Assembly (NCBI RefSeq): GCF_902686445.1
Contig: NC_062222.1
Coordinates: forward strand, 45,055,292 to 45,119,291
Source of the DNA: Sciurus carolinensis
Taxonomy: Eukaryota; Chordata; Mammalia; Rodentia; Sciuridae
DNA: 64,000 nucleotides
Reading direction: 5' to 3'
In this document: positions 57,040 to 64,000 of the stretch, piece by piece
Position numbering within the stretch: position 1 is the stretch's first letter
How the letters are laid out: every line of letters starts with the position of its first letter
Made by a program: the position numbers and the translations under genes
The notes under the pieces: generated by a model
Told to the model about the DNA's origin: nothing
What the model saw: only the letters and a program-made list of their open reading frames with translations
Databases searched by the model: none

Positions 57040-60000
57040 TTTATTTTGTTCTCATCACAAAACCTTCCATTCGATACTAACCTGCTGTCTATTACTGTTG
57101 TGTCCTGTGCAGGACATGGTCAATGAGACTTGGTAATTTTAAACAGATATAGAAGTGATAATTATCATATAAAGTCACAGTATTAAATAATGACTGAATA
57201 CTATATGTATGCCATACTGTGATTTTAATCTTCTCATTTTTGTGAATAAAAGCTTAAGCACTTGCAACAGTGATGAGTAGAGACAGGAGAGAACTAAGCA
57301 AATTTAGTCTGTTTTTAGATTGTATTGATGATGAGTTGTTTACATCACACAATGGTTTTATTTACATAAGGAAGAAAACTGTAAGAATCAAGAGAAATAT
57401 TATTAAGTTCAAGATTCTATATGACCTAGTTTCGAGGATTCCTGTAGGTACCCAGGCTAGTTTCCAGTTGTTTTTAAAAGCATGATCCAATTTTTCTCAT
57501 CCCTTGGGTGGGGTCAGGGAAGGGGTGGGGATGTTTTGGTTTGCAGTCAGTGCAGTGTCTGGATTTTCCCAACACATTGAGACAAGTTTTCCAAACTGTT
57601 TCACATTCCTGTATCAGCTCAGGATCACATGTTTTCTCATTAAAGTCCTGATAAGTCCTAAAATCCTATTCAAGAATTTTTCCCTGTAGCACAATGCATT
57701 TCATTTCTAACTTTCCAAAAATAATAATAATTTAAAAAAATCTTAAGTGTTTTGTCCTTAGATTAATAGTCTTTCAAAATTTATCTTGATAAATAGAATT
57801 GTATTTCAGATATGATGTACAAGTGATACGCCATAATAAAATTAGTCCAGTTAAATGATATAGAAAAAGCCAAGAATAATGAGGTCAATATGTTACCATT
57901 ACCAAAGAGCCCTTATTTTAAATTAACTTCAGTCATTTAATGAAAAACCATGCATGTAGTCTTGACTTGTTCAATACAACAGTAGTAAATAGAGAAAGTG
58001 ATCACCAGCATTAGTCCCTGAAGTCTTAATATAATGGATTCTGTTTTAACCTGGTGACCCAAACAACTTCATACCAAGATTCAGATGTCAGAACATGTAC
58101 TCTTAACCACAGGTTCGAGGAGCAGTCTATAATTAAGGGTCAGGTGATTGAGAATCATTGATAAATCTAAATAACCCCCATCATTCAAAATCTAGTGGTA
58201 TGGAAGCCATTTATACAAATAACTGCTAACTGCCCTTAATTGACGTGCAAGTGTATAATTTGTACTATTTTCCTCTGGACCTGCTCAACCAAAGCACTCA
58301 TTTCCTGTCTAGTAACGGCAATTGGTGTGAGATTTAGGACCATTTGTGAAACATACCCTGCCATTGCTGTTGAACATATTTGTTGGCATTTCATATCTGA
58401 CCCTGCGCTTTGTTGGGGAAAAAAGCAAAGCAAAACAAAACTTTTTTAAATAAAGCTTTTAATATTCAACTCTAAGTATATCTACCTGAAATTATTTTTG
58501 AGGCAGTGTGGAGAATAAATAGTTACATGAATAAGTATTTTCATTTTGTCTATTAGTAGTTTTCTTTCTTTCTCTTTTGCTTGCTCTCTTTTTCTGGTGG
58601 AAAGACTTAGCTAAAATTTTTTGGATCCCTGATTTTCATTTATTTGTGACATCAAAATTCATACTACATGAGAGTAATTATTCCACAGAAATACACTTTG
58701 TTTTAGTCACTTGTATTTATAAGTCCTTTCGCTTATAAATTATTCTCCCTATTTATCGTTTTTCTTTTTTGTTATCACTTTACAAAAGAATTTCAATGTT
58801 AAAATGTTTTACAAGGATTTTTGTGTGGGAAATTCAGAAGTTAAAGCATTACTTACCACAGTGAATATTTTTCTAGGTAGGCAGTACCATTCTTATAACA
58901 CTAAAGAATGATTCTACATCCTGCTCATGAGAGCATATTCCATGTAAAGATGTTTGGGATGGTCATTTTGCTTCCAAGGTTGAAACTAAAAGTAGAAAAA
59001 TGAGTGAATGAACTTAGATCATTTAGTACCAACTTACTGATTAAAAATAGAATAAAGAAATAAAAGTAAGAATAAATGAATGTATAAGGTTGAACAACAA
59101 AGATCAACAATTAGGATACTAATTAAAAAGGTAGTAACAGTGTCTAAAACTTCCTACTTTCTCATGTTCAGGATTGTCTCACTATGGAGAAACATCAGCT
59201 CTACACTTGTTAAATTCAAGATTCATACATTTAAGAGATGTTTATGTTTTTAATCAGCTTAAAGCTTCACATTTGCCACACCTTGGGAAGGAAAAGTTGT
59301 GCTTAATTTTCCCATCAGTCTGAAAGAATTAGAATGATGGCATTATTATGGTAGAAACATCACCTGCCAGTTTAAATACACATTTTGGTAAACCTCTCCC
59401 ATGAGTATGGATTTAACTAGTCAATTAGCAAATGAAGTCACATTGTTTGCTTTACTTTCACATCATTTTCCCAGAAATTCCACTGCACTTGGGTTAATTA
59501 GTATTTTCTTCCTATTTTGGCTTTCCAAGTTTAGGGACATCACTGGTTATAGTTTTGTCTCTAAATTAATATACCTAGTACAGGTATGTAAATAAGATAA
59601 TGCAAAAATAAAATATATGAGGACAAACCCACAGACCAATTAAGTAATTACATGAAACAGATATATAAAATCACACTGCACATCATATGTTAAAATTCAG
59701 TAAAAAAGGCTAAGTGCATATTTTCTATCTCTGAAGTCATTACATTTCTGTTGTACACATTCGATTATTATCAAAATAAAATATTTTTGTTCATGAGCTG
59801 TCAATATTTATATAATATTATAAAAGGCATTAAATATAATTGGCATGTGATTGATTTCTATCTTCCTATGTATATCATGAGCAATATTATCAGATTTCAT
59901 TACAGAAGGAAAAATATAGCAATTTTTCAAAGATAAACTACAAAAATTATCCCTGTCATCTATTATCTGAGATAGTACTCTTTCAGTAGCTTTGAGGGCT

Positions 60001-60500
60001 CTTGGGACTCAAATCTGGATGTCATATTTACCCAGTAGTTGTAAAATATATTGAGAAAGATATCTAGATATGACAAAAACAAGATCAATACTTAAGGGGG
60101 CTACATGCAGCACAGTCCTTGCAGTAATTTTTTACCTCACAGATGCCTGCATGTGAGTTTAAATTGTGCTTTCAGTGAAAAATGAAATGATCACATATCT
60201 CCATTTCAAAGCAGTTGATGCTTGCTCACATCTGCGGAAACCAGAAGCTAAAAGAGTGCACATTGATCAGGGCCGGATGAGCTACCCACTAGAAAGGAGA
60301 GAGGTGATAGGTCACTTACGGATGCTGTGGTAGCTGTGGAGAAAAGCTGAGGAGATATAAAGGAGAAGCAAATAACCCAGAACAAGTTTTCATGGGACAG
60401 GGCATGTCTGACATCTGGTTCAGTCACTGTAGACAATCAGTGGCTGACTCTCTGGTTCTACATTACTCTGTCTGCTCAGGTCTGAATTCTTGTGTATCCC
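57040..60500. other. Unassigned sequence
   Basis: No gene or firm repeat. Frames of 60-75 codons on both strands, including a pair on opposite strands at 58236-58449, show no domain. Confidence 0.45.
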
Positions 60501-60504
60501 TCAA

Positions 60505-60805
60505 ACCCGTATGTCCAAACCTATCCTCAATGGTATTAGAAGTGGGACCTTTCGGAGGGAAGTCAGGAGACTGGAGCTGTCATAGTTAGTGCCCTTGTTA
60601 AAGAGACCCTAGAGATCTGTCTCACTCCTCCCACCATGTGAGGTCACAGCAGGAAAATGACATCTGGAAGGGAAGAAACAGGCTTTCACCAAATACCAAA
60701 TCTGCTTCTTCCTTAACCTTGGAAATCTCAGCATCCAGAACAATAATGAAAACATTTTTATTGTTTATAAGCTGCCCAGACTGTGGCATCTTATGGTAGC
60801 CTGAG
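60505..60805 (+). mobile_element. MaLR-type LTR (MLT1/MST-like)
   Basis: The phrases 'attagaagtgggacctttcg', 'ttagtgcccttgttaaagag', 'ctcccaccatgtgaggtcac', 'ggctttcaccaaataccaaa' and 'gtttataagctgcccagact' follow a MaLR LTR in its 3' half. Confidence 0.7.
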
Positions 60806-60814
60806 TGAACTAAA

Positions 60815-60890
60815 CGCTACTTGTACTTATTAGGTGCTTTTATGTATTTTTAGATGTTCCATCTCATTCTCATAATAAACACTTAAAAAA
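60815..60890 (-). repeat. MIR scrap, inverted
   Basis: The text 'ctacttgtacttattaggtg', 'cttttatgtatttttagatg' and 'catctcattctcataataaa' looks like inverted MIR. Confidence 0.4.
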
Positions 60891-61094
60891 GATTTTTGTT
60901 GGTGTGGTGGAGCAGGAGACAAGGTCACTGCTTGGCAATGACAGAAATGAACTATATCACAGTTATTTCACCTGAAAAATAGGCATAAAAATATTTTACT
61001 TCAATAGAAATCTGCTATGTAGGACAGATGATCTCCTTAGGTCTCTGAAAGATCCATCTTTTAGGATTTCTATGATTCAGATGGAGTTGGTATA

Positions 61095-61502
61095 TTAGTC
61101 TGTTTTCTTTACTACAGTAAAATGCCTGAAGGTGAATAACTTTATAAAGAAACAGGGATTATTTTGGCTCACAGTTCTAGAGATCTAGTGTTGTTGGACC
61201 ACATCTAATGATGGCCTTCTTTCTGGCAGATTCTTGAGGCAGTACAGATCAGTACAGTAAGAAACAGGAAGCACACATGCGTATGCATATCTTCTGGTCT
61301 GTCTCCCTCTTTTAGAAAGACACCTGTATTTAATTGGAGGGGTTCCACCTGATCACCTTATTTAATCCTAATCACTTCCCAAAGGCCTCACTTCTAAACA
61401 CCAAAATTGGATAAAGAATTCACCTTCTTAATACTTCACAATGGGGATTAAATTTCTACTTGTGAACTGCTGGAGGACACACTGCAATCCTAACCAAACC
61501 AT
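61095..61502 (-). mobile_element. MaLR LTR (MST/THE1-like), inverted
   Basis: The plus strand reads 'tattagtctgttttctttac', 'cagggattattttggctcac', 'taattggaggggttccacct', 'cccaaaggcctcacttctaa' and 'caatcctaaccaaaccata', an inverted MaLR LTR without internal region. Confidence 0.7.
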
Positions 61503-62330
61503 AGAAGTCAGCTTATGATATAGATGACATATGGCAATCTCTTCAGAAGTAGTGAAATATACAAAAACTAAATTTCATTGATTCTGAAAATTCAGATGTA
61601 TAATTCTTGAAATTTAGAAATACCATTTGATAAAATTTGCATATTAAAATACTTCAACCATCAAAATTTTGAAAAATAGTAGCTTATATATAGATACAAA
61701 ATTGTATCAAATACAAATATTTTATATGTGCAATATATCAAATGCTAATATTTCTTATAGTTTGAGAAAAAAAAATTTGAAACTGTATATTTAAATAAAT
61801 GTATACTAATTTCCCATTACTAAAATTATAATTTTGTCTTACACTTTTTTTAAGTCAACAAATGCTCAAAAGTGCCCCATATTTCCTGAATTTTATGGGA
61901 GTTCAACTCAGTTCACAGTAAAAACTACAGAATGAATATTAAGTAATAAAATAGGGATGAACAAGAAGTCCTAGACTTGATACTTACTGATTTGTAATAT
62001 ATCTAATGTACGTTTTGGACCTCATTTTCTTGCCTCATCTTTGGTCCTGGGGTGGAGAGAATTTTTCCGCCTTGTTTACTTACTTCTGTTGGATTGTATT
62101 GTCTTTATTTTTCCCCTACAAAATGTGTTAAGGATATTTTGTCATAAACACAGTGGATTAAAATATCTGTTTATCTTCTCTGTATCCTTAAATACCACCC
62201 AAAGATAATGAATTTTAAAAAAGAGTATGAACCTTTGAGAACAACAGAATTATAGAACATAATTATCTACATTTTAAGAAACTTTGGAAAAATGGAAAGC
62301 TAACACAAGAGTTGCAATTGACTTCTGAGA
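61503..62330. other. Unassigned AT-rich sequence
   Basis: Nothing recognised. Confidence 0.5.
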
Positions 62331-63420
62331 GCAAAGAAGGTCACAACCTAGGTACCTACAAAGGGTTGACACCTATGATACGGGGCTCATTTGCTTGGGA
62401 CGCTCCTCTATAGGGTCTGCTCCAGGAGCCTGCAAGGCTGGAGAGACTTGGGGCTAGAATATGCTGTGGGTTTGGTATTTCGGGATAGAATCACTGGCCT
62501 GCCCCTTCTCCACCCTGGGCAGCCAAGTTGCCACCCAACCACCCAGACCTACTCACTCACCCACACACAGCATGCCAGATATTTGTTCTTTGAAGATTTG
62601 GGACACAGATATAGCTGAAGGCAGGGGTGAGGTACAGAACTGACACCCAGAGGATTAGACAGAAGCTTCAATCCTGACTGATGAGAATCTCCAGTCTGCT
62701 CTCTCCTGCCTTGTTCCCAGGACAACACCTAGGCATACAGCCCACAAGGCAAGTTACTAGAAGACTCTTCTCTAAAGGCATGGAACACTTCAGAGACAAT
62801 CGCTGGACAAATTGGGGGAACCTCGGTTCAGAAGTCATTGTCAAACATTGTACAGAGGGAAGAGTCCCTACCTTCCCTTCCTCTTCTACAGGAAATCTCA
62901 GTAGGCTTCCTTATTTACAAACAGAGGACCAGCATCTCCAGATACTCAAAGAAAGCCTCCAAAATAGAGAGACAGAATGAGCTAATCGCATATGACTCTG
63001 ATAGCAATGGACATTAGAGAAATGAGGACATAATAAATTAACTTTTAATAAAAATAACTAATAAGAAATGAAATTGTGCTAAGAGGAAAAATAAACCAGG
63101 AAGCTCTAAAATAAAGGATAAAATATTCCCTATTCCCAAAAGTTCTTTAGAACTTAAGATTTTGAAAATTAAATTTAGGAAGAGATAAATAGAATGTCTG
63201 GAAGATAATATAGAGGAAATGTTCCAGGAAGTAGAATACAGTGACAGAGATCATTAGAAAGTAAGCTACTAAAGACAATTCAGAGGATCAAAGCATGCAG
63301 CCCCACATCTGATTCCTAAGAGATGATGAACAAAAGAACAGTGACATAGCTGGAGGTGAAATGGTCAAATGATCCCAAAACGAGGAGAATGGGCAGGGGA
63401 CTCTTCATAGATGTCTCTGG
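62331..63420 (+). repeat. Possible old L1M/HAL1 5' region (tentative)
   Basis: A GC-richer block (62380-62990) followed by an A-rich, Glu/Lys-coding-like block (63000-63420) resembles the 5' UTR to ORF1 transition of old L1M or HAL1 elements. Examples are 'gaaagcctccaaaatagaga' and 'cccacatctgattcctaag'. A 99-codon frame (62681-62980) has no domain. Low certainty; it could be unique sequence. Confidence 0.3.
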
Positions 63421-64000
63421 GCAGTGACCCTGAAAAGGTGGTGTTTAGATCAGCATAGGAAGAAAGGATGGGATAGAGGACCTCTAGGTGAAAGAAAATG
63501 TAAATTAATAAATTAAGTGGGAATTGGAGAAATCATGGTGAATATGATGGGTTATTGGAGTGTAAGGATAAGATGGTACTTCTACCTACAAAACCAAGTA
63601 AATGAAGAAAAAATGAGCAGAGAAAAATAACCATATGAGAAAGGACATGTAATTCATGGCACATTGCTTGGCTCCATAGTCACAAATGTTAGGAGAGAAA
63701 CATTCGGCAAAGCAGGGAAAGTAGCAGAAGGAGATGGTAATGGTTATGACGTTTAGAGTTTCATATACTATATTAACTACTAAAAAATCCAGTCTAAGAG
63801 TCGTACAAGCGGCAAATACAAGTGTCTAACTCAATAAGCATCCTCCAGTGGCTCCACAGCAGGCTTTGTGCTGTCTGCCTAATGATGGACCATCTCTGAG
63901 GCTGACTGGTGACCATCAGGGATCTGATCCCTGACTTATGTTTGGGGTAGTTTTTTATTTCTTTAAGGGGGAGTTGTTATAAAGCCAGTGCTGTATAGTA
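63421..64000. other. Unassigned sequence
   Basis: Nothing recognised. Confidence 0.5.

Noticed and set aside
1..64000. CRISPR arrays, operons, bacterial-type systems or an intact provirus
   Set aside because: The repeats are all of mammalian type, and no spaced direct-repeat array or intact gag-pol-env set is present.

Overview
This is a stretch of AT-rich nuclear DNA from a squirrel-like rodent (Sciuridae or a close relative; marmot or ground squirrel is my best guess). The evidence is the repeat content. There are tRNA-derived ID elements, 7SL-derived B1-like SINEs joined to an ID half, and long LINE-1 elements. I also see relics shared by placental mammals: MIR, L2, MER5/Charlie, MLT1 and other MaLR LTRs, and a Tigger-type DNA transposon. 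I find no convincing host protein-coding gene, tRNA or rRNA. The window looks like a gene desert or the inside of a large intron.

Layout. 1-9.2 kb is mostly unassigned sequence with one good CTCF-like motif. 9.2-14.5 kb holds a MIR, a SINE interrupted by an L1 tail, and a cluster of ERVL/MaLR LTR remnants. 14.5-24.4 kb is unique sequence with scattered L2, ID, L1, MER5 and MIR copies and one processed retrocopy of unknown origin. 24.4-38.6 kb is dominated by two nearly full-length L1 elements facing each other tail to tail: a plus-strand copy (24523-30450, inserted into a SINE with a perfect 15-bp target site duplication) and a minus-strand copy (32333-38643), with a MaLR LTR between them. 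40.4-41.7 kb has a GC-rich solo LTR next to an MLT1 LTR. 46-50.3 kb has two more L1 fragments, one with a 5' inversion. 54-57 kb has another 5'-inverted L1 with a foreign 179-bp block inside it; that block is an inverted copy of part of a Tigger-like element 2.1 kb away. 60.5-61.5 kb has two LTRs in opposite orientation.

Nothing here works as a pathway. The main interest is the record of retrotransposition: nested insertions that can be ordered in time, twin-primed L1s, tandem-monomer L1 promoters that differ between copies, telomere-like repeats in an L1 3' UTR, a premature ORF2 stop shared by both long L1s, and one apparently non-transpositional templated insertion. Family names for old repeats are given from remembered family features and were not checked against a repeat library.
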